Source of the DNA: Microbispora rosea
GTDB lineage: Bacteria; Actinomycetota; Actinomycetes; Streptosporangiales; Streptosporangiaceae
Length of the DNA stretch: 64,000 nucleotides
Assembly: GCF_900156315.1 (NCBI RefSeq)
Contig: NZ_FTNI01000029.1
Coordinates: 21,841 to 85,840 of the forward strand
Direction: 5' to 3'
Part shown: positions 50,729-59,781 of the stretch, piece after piece
How positions within the stretch are numbered: position 1 is the first letter of the stretch
Layout: each line of letters begins with the position of its first letter
The notes under the pieces: generated by a model
Databases searched by the model: none
What the model was told of the DNA's origin: nothing
What the model saw: only the letters and a program-made list of their open reading frames with translations
Made by a program: the position numbers and the translations under genes

Positions 50729-50909
50729 GCGGCCTGCCTCCTTCCTTCGCCGGCAGAGGCAGGACATCGGCGGCCGATTGCATGGCCTGTGACCCGCCCA
50801 TGGCGGCGACCGGCCGGTGCAGGAGTGGCGGGTCACGGGGTGTGCAACGCCGGTGCGGCTTGCTGGGAGGCAATCGGAGCGAGCTCGAGAACCTGGGGGA
50901 GAGGCGTTG

Positions 50910-51215
50910 ATGTGGCTGCATGCGCTGCAGGACGCGATCGGCACGATCGTGCCGCCGTACGACCTGGTGAACAATCCGTCGCCGAAGGTGCCGCCGGGCC
51001 TGCAGCCGAAGATCGACCTGCTGCTCGGCTGGGGTAAGTGGGCCTGCCTGATCCTAGGTGTCGCCGGAATCCTGATCTGCGCCGGGAAGATGGCGCTCGG
51101 GCAGTCCGGCCGGTCGCACTACGCGGCCGAGGGGGCCTCGGAGCTGCCCAAAGTCCTGCTCGGCGTGTCTCTGGCCACGGTCGCCGTGCCGATCATCACG
51201 GCGATTTTCGGATGA
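50910..51215 (+). CDS. Small two-helix membrane protein of the T4SS
   Basis: A 101-residue protein with two membrane segments (WGKWACLILGVAGILICAGK and VLLGVSLATVAVPIITAIFG). Size and layout resemble VirB2/TrbC-like pilin or channel proteins. It begins the rightward conjugation operon and overlaps the next gene by 4 bp (ATGA). Confidence 0.75.
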   Translation: MWLHALQDAIGTIVPPYDLVNNPSPKVPPGLQPKIDLLLGWGKWACLILGVAGILICAGKMALGQSGRSHYAAEGASELPKVLLGVSLATVAVPIITAIFG

Positions 51216-51931
51216 ACCCCTCCCTGCGGCAGCGCCGGAGGTTGTTCGTCTTCCTGGGGGTCGCCGCGGTGCTGATCGCGGCAGGCGTACTACTGGCCGT
51301 TCTGCCGGCCGCGCAGAGCTCCTCGCCTGGCAGCCCGCCGGTCCCGTCGGCGCCTGCTCAGTTCGCCGACACCAGCACGAAGGTGGACGTCGATGGTTGG
51401 CGGTGGGCGGACTTCAACGGGGTCCGCCTGCCGTACTCCGGTTCCGACGGCCCGCGCACGGTGGTCGGGGACCGGGCGTACGGCTTCGCCCCAAGCCCGG
51501 CGGGGGCGTTGCTGGCGGCGCTGCACCTGGGCATGCGGGCCAGCCCGCGGTGGGGGCCTGCGGTGTTCGAGCCGACCATCGCCAAGCAGTTCACCGGCTC
51601 GGACCGGCCGGCGCTAATGCGGGCCGTTCGCGCCACCTACGACAGCGTCCGCGCCGTGGCGGGAGTCGCGGAGGGCGGGCCTATCGGCCGGGCGTATGTG
51701 GTGGAGGAGGCGTTCCGCTGGCAGGCCTACACTCCCGGCCTGGCGATCGTCGACGTGGTCACGGCCGGTCCCGGCCGCGGCGGCGTCACCGTGCGGATCT
51801 CCACACGGCTGCAACTGGTGTGGCGGGACGACGACTGGCGGATGGTGGCGCCACCCTCCGGCGACTGGACGCGGTCCTCGGCCCCGGTAGCCGACTTGAC
51901 TGGCTACACCCTGTTCCCGGATCGGGGGTGA
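51212..51931 (+). CDS. VirB8/TcpC-like conjugation protein
   Basis: A 239-residue protein with one N-terminal membrane helix (RRLFVFLGVAAVLIAAGVLL) and an extracytoplasmic domain (AYGFAPSPAGALLAALHLGM; RLQLVWRDDDWRMVAPPSGD). Single-span proteins with an NTF2-like domain in this position are VirB8/TcpC-like scaffold components. No catalytic residues are seen. Confidence 0.7.
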   Translation: MNPSLRQRRRLFVFLGVAAVLIAAGVLLAVLPAAQSSSPGSPPVPSAPAQFADTSTKVDVDGWRWADFNGVRLPYSGSDGPRTVVGDRAYGFAPSPAGALLAALHLGMRASPRWGPAVFEPTIAKQFTGSDRPALMRAVRATYDSVRAVAGVAEGGPIGRAYVVEEAFRWQAYTPGLAIVDVVTAGPGRGGVTVRISTRLQLVWRDDDWRMVAPPSGDWTRSSAPVADLTGYTLFPDRG

Positions 51932-51935
51932 CAGC

Positions 51936-53330
51936 GTGGACATCTTCACGGCCGGCGGGCGAGCGGGGACCGTCCACGCGATCGCTCCGGCCCCGACACC
52001 GGGGTGTGCCGATTTGACCTCCCCTATGTGCGTCGCCGAGAGCGTCGCGAACGGCGCACTGCCGGGCGCCGGACCCCTGACCCGCCAGGCGGTCGAGGGC
52101 GGCGGCCATGTCCTGGGAGACCTCGCCGGTACGGCGGCCAAGGGCGCGGTCCAGTACGGCGTGGACGGCCTGGCACAGGCGATCCAGTACGCGGTGTCGT
52201 GGATCATCACCAACACCGTCTCCTGGTGGACCCGCATCGACTCGCCCTGCCTGGTTGCCGACCCTGCGGTCGGGTGCAGCGGCCCGTCGGCGGTGGACGC
52301 GATCCAGCGCATCCAGCAGTGGACGTTGCCGTTCGCCGTCGCGGTGGCCGCCGTGTGCCTGCTGGCGGCGGCAGCGAAGATCGCTGTCACTCGCAAGGCC
52401 GCGCCCCTGTTGGACGCCGGCACGGGCATGCTCGTCATCCTCGGCGCGGGCAGCCTCGGCGTGCTGCTGCCGGCCTTGCTGCTGAAGGCAGGCGACGAGT
52501 GGTCCAGCTGGGTGCTCAATATGAGCGCCGGCGACTTCTCCAAGAAGCTTGTGGCCGTCCTTGGCCTGGCGGGCGCCTCGCCCGGCGTGGTGATCGTGCT
52601 CGGCATCGCGGGAGTCGTCATGGCGGCCGTTCAGGCCGTCTTGATGCTGTTCCGTCAGGCGGCGCTCGTCGTGCTGGCCGGGATGCTGCCGCTGGCCGCC
52701 GCGGGGTCGATGACGCCGCTCACCCGTCCCTGGTTCCGGCGGGTAACCGGCTGGATGCTGGCACTCATCTTCTACAAGCCCGCGGCCGCCATGGTGTACG
52801 CGACGGCATTCACCATGCTCGGGAACGCCTCCGACGCCCGGTCGACCTTCATGGGCTTCGCGATGGTCCTTCTGTCGATCCTCGCGCTGCCCGTGCTGCT
52901 CAAGTTCTTCACCTGGGCAAGCGGCAGCGTCAGCGAGGCGGTCTCAGGCGGCGGCCTGCTCGGCACGGCCGTCGGGGGAGCGGTCGCGGTCGGCGCCTTC
53001 CGCGGCGGCCGGGCCGGTTCCGGCGGCTTCGGCGCGGGGGGTGCGAGCGCCGTCGACCACGCCCGCTTCATGTCCTCGGCGATGCCGCCCCCGACCGGTG
53101 CACATACGACCCCCACAGCGGCCGCCGCGTCCGGCAGCCCGCCCTCCGCGGCCGGTCGCCCCGCGGGAGCGCCCGCCGGGTCCGGGGCGTCTACGACGAA
53201 GGCCGGCGCCGCCGCAGGTCCTGCCGCAGGCGCAGCGGGGGCGGTCATCACGGGGCTGGCCACCGGTGCGAAGAGAGCCGGCGACTCAGTCTCCTCCTCA
53301 ATGGATCCGCCGCGGCAGGAGTCGGCATGA
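51936..53330 (+). CDS. VirB6/TrbL-like polytopic membrane protein
   Basis: A 464-residue protein from GTG 51936 with about seven membrane segments, such as LPFAVAVAAVCLLAAAAKIA, LVILGAGSLGVLLPALLL and FMGFAMVLLSILALPVLLKF. A long low-complexity Ala/Gly/Pro-rich C-terminal tail follows. It is the likely inner-membrane channel component of the secretion system. It follows the previous gene by 4 bp. Confidence 0.8.
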   Translation: MDIFTAGGRAGTVHAIAPAPTPGCADLTSPMCVAESVANGALPGAGPLTRQAVEGGGHVLGDLAGTAAKGAVQYGVDGLAQAIQYAVSWIITNTVSWWTRIDSPCLVADPAVGCSGPSAVDAIQRIQQWTLPFAVAVAAVCLLAAAAKIAVTRKAAPLLDAGTGMLVILGAGSLGVLLPALLLKAGDEWSSWVLNMSAGDFSKKLVAVLGLAGASPGVVIVLGIAGVVMAAVQAVLMLFRQAALVVLAGMLPLAAAGSMTPLTRPWFRRVTGWMLALIFYKPAAAMVYATAFTMLGNASDARSTFMGFAMVLLSILALPVLLKFFTWASGSVSEAVSGGGLLGTAVGGAVAVGAFRGGRAGSGGFGAGGASAVDHARFMSSAMPPPTGAHTTPTAAAASGSPPSAAGRPAGAPAGSGASTTKAGAAAGPAAGAAGAVITGLATGAKRAGDSVSSSMDPPRQESA

Positions 53331-53361
53331 CAGGTCGTACGTCATCGAGGATGGCCAGGGC

Positions 53362-54807
53362 ATGACGCAGGCGAGAGAACCGCGCACGTACGGCGGCTGG
53401 CGGCGCCGCCGCGGCATGGGACTGCTCGGCATGGGCGTCGGCGCCACCTTCGCCGTGCTCGGGGCTGTCGTGACGCTGCTGCTGGCCACCGCGCTGTCCC
53501 CGCGGATGCTGCTGTATCTGCTGCCGCCCGTGCTCGTGGTGGCGCTGCTCGGCCTGGCACCCGCCGGCGGCACGCCACTGGCCGCGGTGCTGCTCACCCG
53601 GTGGCGCTGGTGGTACGGCACCCGGCGCGGCTTCACCCGCTTCCGCTCCGGCCCCCGGCTGGAGCTGCCGGGCGTACTCGCCGCCACCTCCCTGCTGTCG
53701 GCCGGTGACTGGTACGGCAGGCCGTTCGGGCTGGTGTGGAACCGGCGCACCGGGCACCTGACCGCGACGCTGCGGGTCGTGGCCGCCTCACCCTGGCTCG
53801 CCGACCCCGACGACGCCGACACCTGGGTCGCCTGCTGGGGGTCCTGGCTGGCCTCGCTCGGGCACGTGCCCATGCTGTGCTGGGTCAGCGTCACCGTGGA
53901 GACCGCCCCCGAGCCGGGCGGCCGACTCGCCAGCACCATAGCCGAGGCGATCGACCCGGCCGCGCCCGCCACGGCCAGGGCCATCCTGGCTCAGCTGGTC
54001 GCGTCCGCGCCCGCCGCGGCGGCGCATGTCGAGACTCGGGTGTCGCTGACGTTCGACCCGGCGGCCTCGCCGTCGGCGCCGCCGACACTGGAGGCGGCCG
54101 TAGCGGAGGTGTCGCGCACGTTGGAGGGCCTGGAGTCGGCGCTGGGCTCCTGCGGGGTCACCGTGCTCGGGCGGGCCACCGCGGCGCAGATCGCCGCCGT
54201 CGTGCGCGGGGCCTTCGATCCTGCTGCGCGCGGCGAGGTGAGCCGGCCCCAGCCCAACATGCGTACGATGGGCTGGGCGGATGCGGTGCCACTGTCGGCC
54301 GAGGAGCTGGCGGGCTGCTACCGGCACGACAGCGGGGTGTCGGTGTCATGGTGCTGGCAGGAGGCGCCGCGGCAGAACGTGCAATCCGATGTGCTGGCCC
54401 GGATGGTCGCGCCCGGGCCGTACCTCAAGCGGGTGACGCTGCAGTACCGGCCGCTGCCAGCCGCCGCCGCCGACAGGGTGTTGGAGAGCGAGGTCACCTC
54501 GGCGGCTTTCCGGCAGGCATACCGGCATCGCCTGGGCAGGGACGAGACCGCGCGGGATGCCTTCGACCAGGCGCGGGCCCGGCAGGCGGCAAGGGAAGAG
54601 GCCATGGGCGCCGGGGTGTGCCTGGTGGGCATGTTCGTCACCGTCACCGTGCTCGACGCCACTGACCTGCCACAGGCCGTCGCCGCGACCGAGGCGGCCG
54701 CGGAGTCGTCCAAGATCCGTCTGCGTCTGCTGACCGGATCCCAGGCCGCAAGCTTCGCCTCGACCCTGCCCTGTGGCACCTGTCTACCCGTCCTGGTCCG
54801 GCGCTGA
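53362..54807 (+). CDS. SCO6880-family conjugation protein
   Basis: A 481-residue protein from ATG 53362; the open frame upstream is antisense-like. It begins REPRTYGGWRRRRGMGLLGM, the typical start of the SCO6880 family, followed by two membrane helices (ATFAVLGAVVTLLLATAL; LLYLLPPVLVVALLGLAPAG). The remainder is a cytoplasmic domain found next to VirB4-like ATPases. In related clusters the VirB4-type ATPase follows directly, but here it does not. Confidence 0.85.
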   Translation: MTQAREPRTYGGWRRRRGMGLLGMGVGATFAVLGAVVTLLLATALSPRMLLYLLPPVLVVALLGLAPAGGTPLAAVLLTRWRWWYGTRRGFTRFRSGPRLELPGVLAATSLLSAGDWYGRPFGLVWNRRTGHLTATLRVVAASPWLADPDDADTWVACWGSWLASLGHVPMLCWVSVTVETAPEPGGRLASTIAEAIDPAAPATARAILAQLVASAPAAAAHVETRVSLTFDPAASPSAPPTLEAAVAEVSRTLEGLESALGSCGVTVLGRATAAQIAAVVRGAFDPAARGEVSRPQPNMRTMGWADAVPLSAEELAGCYRHDSGVSVSWCWQEAPRQNVQSDVLARMVAPGPYLKRVTLQYRPLPAAAADRVLESEVTSAAFRQAYRHRLGRDETARDAFDQARARQAAREEAMGAGVCLVGMFVTVTVLDATDLPQAVAATEAAAESSKIRLRLLTGSQAASFASTLPCGTCLPVLVRR

Positions 54808-55029
54808 TGGCCGCGGTCCGAGCGCAGGCCGCATTCCGGGCCCCGCCGGAGCGAGTCATCAGCGGGACGGCACTCCGGCCTCGGCCGTCGGATTCGACGA
54901 CAGTCCGGCCGGGCTCTGCGCCTTGTCCTCGGTGTCGTCTCGGCGTCAGTAACGAAGCCTCCGCCCGGCATGCCTACGTCCGTCCACGCCTGCACGCGGG
55001 GGCCTGGACGGTCATGACACCATGACGGG

Positions 55030-55317
55030 GTGATCTCCGCTGACGAGCTCGTCGGCCGGCGGCAACCACACGCTGACTACGACATGGACGAGTGCGGCCG
55101 GGTGGTCGTCGCTCCCGTCCCGCGGGCCTTCCCGATGAGCGGTTTCCTCGGCCAATCGATTCGAGCGGTGTGGCACATCGTGGATCGACACCTCGACGCG
55201 GAGATCGGGCTCCTGCTGGAGTTCGATCACGGCCGGGTGCGCGTCCTCAACCTGGCGGACGAGTTGGTCATCACCGATCGCGCCCTGCCGGACGAGACCG
55301 GGCTCAGTAGTCGCTGA
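55030..55317 (+). CDS. Hypothetical protein
   Basis: A 95-residue protein from GTG 55030 with a plausible beta-rich fold (FLGQSIRAVWHIVDRHLDAE then IGLLLEFDHGRVRVLNLADE). No family is recognised. It lies where the ATPase gene of the secretion operon would be expected. Confidence 0.5.
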   Translation: MISADELVGRRQPHADYDMDECGRVVVAPVPRAFPMSGFLGQSIRAVWHIVDRHLDAEIGLLLEFDHGRVRVLNLADELVITDRALPDETGLSSR

Positions 55318-55567
55318 CACGGTCATCGAACCGGTCAGCGGGAAACCACGGCTTGACCTTGGTCCTTCAGCCGGGATCTGTCGGCCGGGCTGCCTGGCTC
55401 CGCCTCGGTATGCCTAGCCGCACAGAACCCGGTGCCCCCGCTGCGCCGGCCGGCGTCTGTCAGGGTGAAGCCGTCGCCCGGGCCCTGGCTAGAGTTTGCA
55501 CCCGATCTTGTATCGGAAGGCGGAGGGTTCGCGATTGACCGGCCAGAATCCGGGACGTCCCGGGTGA
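55318..55567. other. Short region without a gene
   Basis: No credible coding sequence is seen. Confidence 0.3.
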
Positions 55568-55815
55568 ATGCACGTCGGGCCCCTGGAGGAGCGGCTGACA
55601 CGAGGCTGGAGTCCGGACACCTTCCCCGACGCCGAGCTGCTCCTCGCCGTGATGACGCTGGCCGCGGTGCCTCACGCCCTCGCGGTCCGCCTGGCGGCCC
55701 ACTTCACCGGGGGCATCCATCTGGGCTACGGCTCTGTGCCGGACCTGCCCGGATTCGAGTCTCTAAGGAGCCTGCAACTGCCCGTACAGGGCGCCTCCTG
55801 GGACCTCACTCCGGG
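55568..55815 (+). pseudogene. 5' part of an unknown gene cut at a junction
   Basis: The frame MHVGPLEERLTRGWSPDTFP, then LAVMTLAAVPHALAVRLAAH and FTGGIHLGYGSVPDLPGF looks like real protein up to about 55815, where it meets the end of a leftward phage gene. The rest of the frame is a shadow. Function unknown. Confidence 0.4.
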
Positions 55816-56375
55816 GTCTACGACCCCAACACACCGAGCGCCGGCCGCCATGCCGGGCACGTCGGCGGCGGCGAGCAGCGCGGCCCGGTTCGCCGGGGTC
55901 GGCTGCGGGGGAGGGGTGGGCTTGCGGTTGCGGCGGGCGATCGCGGCGAGCTCGACCCGCGGCCGCGGACGGCCGGCGGCGGCGACCGCCTCGCGCGTGT
56001 CGGTCTCGGCGGTCTCGCCGGCGGGCTCGAGGGCCTGCTCGCCCTCACCCGCCTCGCCTCACCATCGGCGGCCGCGGGGGCGGCGATGCGCTGGGCGATC
56101 GCCTCGACCTGCGCGGTCTGCTCGGCGGCTACCTGCTCGCGGCGGCCGCCCTCGGTGCGGATCGCGTCGACCGCGTCGGCCAGGGCCTCGAGGGCGGTGA
56201 CGTCGTCGGCGGTCAGGCCCTCGGCCTGCCGTGCGCGGATGCCGTCGAACTCGGCGAGGGCCTGCTGCTCGAGCTCGGAGAGGTTGACGTCTTCGCGGGC
56301 CAGCAGCGCGGCGAGGGCCTGCGCGTCACCCGCGGCCAGAGCGTCGAGGATTTGCTGAAGAGTGACCGGGTCCAC
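55816..56375 (-). pseudogene. Phage scaffold/capsid-like gene, frameshifted and truncated
   Basis: From GTG 56375, VDPVTLQQILDALAAGDAQA and LEALADAVDAIRTEGGRREQ form a helical scaffold-like region. Near 56070 the frame shifts, and the protein goes on as EPAGETAETDTREAVAAAGR, RPRVELAAIARRNRKPTPPP and ALLAAADVPGMAAGA, which resembles the scaffold-capsid junction of actinophage head proteins. The capsid domain is missing beyond about 55840. Confidence 0.6.
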
Positions 56376-56507
56376 TGCTGTGGCCTCCACTGTGCGGGGC
56401 TCTGCCCGGCCCACAGCACAGCGGCGGCAATCGCGCCCTGGCCCACAGCGCAGCGGCGATCTACTACCGGTCAGGGTAAACCACAACCCCGGCCGCCAGC
56501 GCGTCAC

Positions 56508-56542
56508 CGAGGGGGCGCGCCGCACGGTGGCGCGCCCCCTCG
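56508..56542. terminator. Perfect 14-bp hairpin
   Basis: Arms CGAGGGGGCGCGCC and GGCGCGCCCCCTCG with a 7-base loop, 6 bp beyond the stop of the leftward gene at 56548-56802. Confidence 0.75.
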
Positions 56543-56547
56543 GGGGG

Positions 56548-56802
56548 TCAGTGGTCCCGGTCGAGCAGCATGTGCGGGTAACCGCGGTTGACCCGGTCGC
56601 CGAGCTTCACCTCGAGCCCGTCGATGAACGCGCAGAGCTGGGCCGTCGCGTCGTCGACGTTCTCGGCCTCGCCGGCGAACTCGAACTCGAACTCGACGAA
56701 GTCACCAGCGCCGGCGACCGTGTCGAACGCGACCGTGACCAGGCCGGGCACCGTCCACTCTTCCCGGAGCTTGTCGACGACCGCCCGGGTCGCCCGCGCC
56801 AT
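56548..56802 (-). CDS. Small phage-type hypothetical protein
   Basis: An 84-residue acidic protein, MARATRAVVDKLREEWTVPG then FVEFEFEFAGEAENVDDATA, ending HMLLDRDH. Its ATG is right at the junction with the rightward regulator relic, so its 5' signals may be lost. Followed by a strong terminator. Function unknown. Confidence 0.55.
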   Translation of the reverse strand: MARATRAVVDKLREEWTVPGLVTVAFDTVAGAGDFVEFEFEFAGEAENVDDATAQLCAFIDGLEVKLGDRVNRGYPHMLLDRDH

Positions 56803-57715
56803 CGATGAGCCCGCCCGCGTCGACGGCCAGGTGCTCGACTACTTCCGCCGGGTGCTGGCCGAGCACTACGCGGCCGACAAGATGCTCGGCCCCCGCTCAC
56901 TGCTCAAACCGGTGCTCGCGCAAATCGAGGTCCTCGACGACCTACGGCGCAGCGCCCGTACCGCGCACGTCGACCCGCTGCTGCAGATCATGGCGCAGTA
57001 CGCCGAGATGGCCGGGTGGCTGCACCAGGACCTCGGGGAAGTCCCCGCGGCGTTCACCTGGTCGCGCCGCGCCGGCCGAGTGGGCGCAGGTCGCCGGGGA
57101 TGACCAGATGGCCGCGTATATGCTCGTGCGGCAGGCGAACATCGCCTGCGCCCTGACAGACGACCACGCCGCAGTGGTCCAGTACGCGGCCGCCGCCCGC
57201 CGGCGACCGGACCGGCTCGAGCCGAAACTCGTCGCCCTGGCCGCGCAGCAGCAGGCGCGCGGCCTGGCGCTGCTTGGGGAGTACCACGAAGCGTTCGCCC
57301 TGCTCGACACTGCGGCCGACACGTTGCGCGATCACCCCGAGGCGAGCGAACCGCACGTGCCGGTGTACATCCACCATTACGACCTCGACACGCTCGAGGA
57401 ACAGTCGGCCGCCTGCTACCGGGTCGCTGGCCGCGCCGAGGCCGCGGTGTCGATCCTCGAAAGCAAGATCGTCAAGCTTGACGGGAACCTCACCCGCGAC
57501 CGCGGCCACCTCACCGCGAAACTCGCCGTCGCGGTCGCGCAGTCACCGCAGGCCGACGTCGGCCGCGCGGTGCACCTCGGGCACCGGGCGCTCGGCGTCG
57601 CCCGGTCGACCGGCTCGGCCAGGATCCGGCGCGAGCTCGACGCGCTCGACGACGAGCTGCGCACCCGCTGGCCCGACCACGGCCGGGCGTTCCACGACGC
57701 GCTGCTAAGCGCATA
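56803..57715 (+). pseudogene. TPR-type regulator lacking its HTH domain, frameshifted
   Basis: The sequence begins in mid-protein with DYFRRVLAEHYAADKMLGPR and VDPLLQIMAQYAEMAGWLHQ, shifts frame near 57070, and continues with ADDQMAAYMLVRQANIA-like text (GDDQMAAYMLVRQANIACAL), RPDRLEPKLVALAAQQQARG and GRAVHLGHRALGVARSTGSA. This is the C-terminal helical repeat region of an XRE/TPR-type regulator. The N-terminal HTH is absent, and both ends meet unrelated leftward genes. Confidence 0.7.
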
Positions 57716-58089
57716 TGCAGGGCGGCCTCGACCGCGGGCACCACGGCGGCGCAGGTGCAGCGCGTGGCGATCCACGTGAGGAACTCGCGCATGTTGCCCT
57801 GGCTGGCGACGAACGGGCACGGCGGCCCCACGGCCACCAGGACCCGGCCCGCCGCCAGCGCCGGCGGGATCCACCACGGCCCGGCGTCGAGCTGCTCGAC
57901 ATCGACGAGGACCTCGCCGCGGTGCGTCACGGGCAGGTGCCCGCCGAGGGTGAGGGCGCAGCGCCAGCCCGGCCCGGCCGACTGCAGCAGGAACATCTCG
58001 TCGTCCTCGACGACCGTGCGGGGCAGGCCCCACGCCGCGAGGACATCGGGCAGCACGTCGACGAGCGGGTCGCCGATCGTCGGCGACAC
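57716..58089 (-). pseudogene. Hypothetical protein truncated at its C-terminus
   Basis: From 58089 the frame reads GDPLVDVLPDVLAAWGLPRT, MFLLQSAGPGWRCALTLGGH and QGNMREFLTWIATRCTCAAV, ending at about 57720 where the regulator relic begins. A longer N-terminus upstream (GCIDAIDCRAFLVEDLPGFP) is possible. No family is recognised. Confidence 0.5.
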
Positions 58090-58192
58090 ATACAGCAGGG
58101 CCGGGGGGAACCCGGGAAGGTCCTCGACGAGGAACGCCCGGCAGTCGATCGCGTCGATGCATCCGATGAGGAACGCCCCGCCGCTGCCGTAC

Positions 58193-58223
58193 GGGCGAAC
58201 GGGCGAACGGGCGAACGGGCGAG
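58193..58223. repeat. Short tandem repeat
   Basis: Four units of GGGCGAAC in a row (the last incomplete). It is prone to slippage and lies between two leftward genes. Confidence 0.7.
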
Positions 58224-58237
58224 GCTACTGCTCCTGA

Positions 58238-58693
58238 TCAGTCCTCGTCATCGTCTGGATCTAGCAGGGGGAACAGGTGGGGATCGCTTACGATCGCGGC
58301 CCTGATCCGGTCACGGTCGACCGGTAGCGCGAGATGCAGGTGATACTCGCCCGTGTCATCCGGCCAGAAAGCGAGGTAGCCGATGTCGCACAGGTAGCTC
58401 TCGAGCCTCGACGCCGAGATGATCGTAAAGGCGTCGTAGCTCGTCGGCCTGTTCAATCCGCGCGCCAGTGTCTTCTCTAGCCCTCGGTCTAGATGGCCGT
58501 CCTCGACCAGGCGCGGCGGGTGATAGTTCTCGATCAGACCGGTGCGATCGGCCATCTCCGCCAACCCGTAGGCGACGGCATATTCGAGGGTGTTCGACCT
58601 GGAGGGGGCAGGCAGGCCGAGTAGGTATTCGGCCCGCGTCACGAGTCGTGCGCCGGGCACCACATGGAACCGGTCGACAATCTGGTACTCCAT
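58238..58693 (-). CDS. Hypothetical protein
   Basis: A 151-residue protein from ATG 58693 (MEYQIVDRFHVVPGARLVTR); a longer form from 58747 is possible. It contains NTLEYAVAYGLAEMADRTGL and YLAFWPDDTGEYHLHLALPV and has a very acidic end. No family is recognised. Even coding pattern throughout. Confidence 0.6.
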   Translation of the reverse strand: MEYQIVDRFHVVPGARLVTRAEYLLGLPAPSRSNTLEYAVAYGLAEMADRTGLIENYHPPRLVEDGHLDRGLEKTLARGLNRPTSYDAFTIISASRLESYLCDIGYLAFWPDDTGEYHLHLALPVDRDRIRAAIVSDPHLFPLLDPDDDED

Positions 58694-58772
58694 ACGTCGA
58701 TGATGGAATGGCCCAGTGCCCCGCCGGGCGTAAACGGGCGACGTCATCGCCAGCCGCCCCGCGCCGCAGCAG

Positions 58773-59675
58773 CTAGGGCGTGATCGCCTGCTGCCCGTCC
58801 CCCTGCCCCCCGCTCTGAACGCTCACGAACGCGTTGTCGAGCGCCGCAAGCGCTTCTTTCGGGTTGAACTGCAGATGCGGGTTCATCTTGATGAACTCGG
58901 CCTGCGCCGGGCTCAGCTCACGCACCAAGACTGTGCCGTCGACCTTGATGAGCAACAGGTTGCTGAACGTGACCAGAGCATTCGCGGAACCCTCCAACGA
59001 CGTGATCAGCTTGGCGATCGCCTCGCTCTGGTCCTTGCTGATCTGCGCCTGCGGCGCCGCGTACAGGCGTTGCGCGGCGGCGGCCATGAGGGTGTCTGCG
59101 GCGTTCTCAAACTGGTCGGGCGTCGCCTTCTTCTTGAAGACGGTGACGAACGACTGCCAGACAGAGCCCCGGACCTGCCTGCTCTCCAAGATGATTTCCT
59201 GGTCGAACGCGGCGAGGACCGTCTCGAGGGCGTCGCGTACCTTGGCGTAGTCCTCGGCGTTCTCGATGTACATGATGACCGGGCTCGCCGTGACCTCGTC
59301 CGAGGCCCTCATAGACAAGGCGTCGTTCACCCTTGACAGCTCGGCAGCGGCAGCAGCGGCATGATCGCCGTGCCCCAGGAGCGCGATCTTGTCGCCACTC
59401 AATAGGCGGGGCAAGAGGGTGAGGTCCCCGAAGAGGTCATCCTGCGAGGCAGGCCCCGGGTCCTCATCGAACACAAAAAAGTGTTCCATGTCAGGGTTGA
59501 GTCTCCTGAAATCCTTGAGCAACTCCCTGCCCTGGCTGCTGCGCGCGAGGGCACGCAGGATGCGCTCATTAAGGCCACGCTCCCGCACAGGTGCCAAGTT
59601 TTCGGACCTGCTGTTCAGGGACTGCAGCCACTGCTCATCAGTCTCCTGATCCGGGCGGTCGGATCCTTGCGCCAT
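58773..59675 (-). CDS. Conserved-looking hypothetical protein
   Basis: A 300-residue soluble protein, less GC-biased than its neighbours and apparently intact. Segments: ILRALARSSQGRELLKDFRR, FVFDEDPGPASQDDLFGDL, IIYIEN-like text (PVIMYIENAEDYAKVRDALE), and KVDGTVLVRELSPAQAEFIK. No membrane segment is seen. I do not recognise a family, and its different base composition suggests separate acquisition. Confidence 0.6.
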   Translation of the reverse strand: MAQGSDRPDQETDEQWLQSLNSRSENLAPVRERGLNERILRALARSSQGRELLKDFRRLNPDMEHFFVFDEDPGPASQDDLFGDLTLLPRLLSGDKIALLGHGDHAAAAAAELSRVNDALSMRASDEVTASPVIMYIENAEDYAKVRDALETVLAAFDQEIILESRQVRGSVWQSFVTVFKKKATPDQFENAADTLMAAAAQRLYAAPQAQISKDQSEAIAKLITSLEGSANALVTFSNLLLIKVDGTVLVRELSPAQAEFIKMNPHLQFNPKEALAALDNAFVSVQSGGQGDGQQAITP

Positions 59676-59781
59676 TGCACGACCTCCGCTGTCTCGTCCT
59701 CTTGCGACGCATATGACTCTTGCAACCTCTGAGACGATTTGCGTACTGCTGCAGTTCCTCCCAAGGCCGCGTTCTCTACAG

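Noticed and set aside
53041..53361. N-terminal extension of the SCO6880-like protein
   Set aside because: The extension overlaps the VirB6-like gene in another frame and is proline/arginine filler; ATG 53362 gives the family N-terminus.
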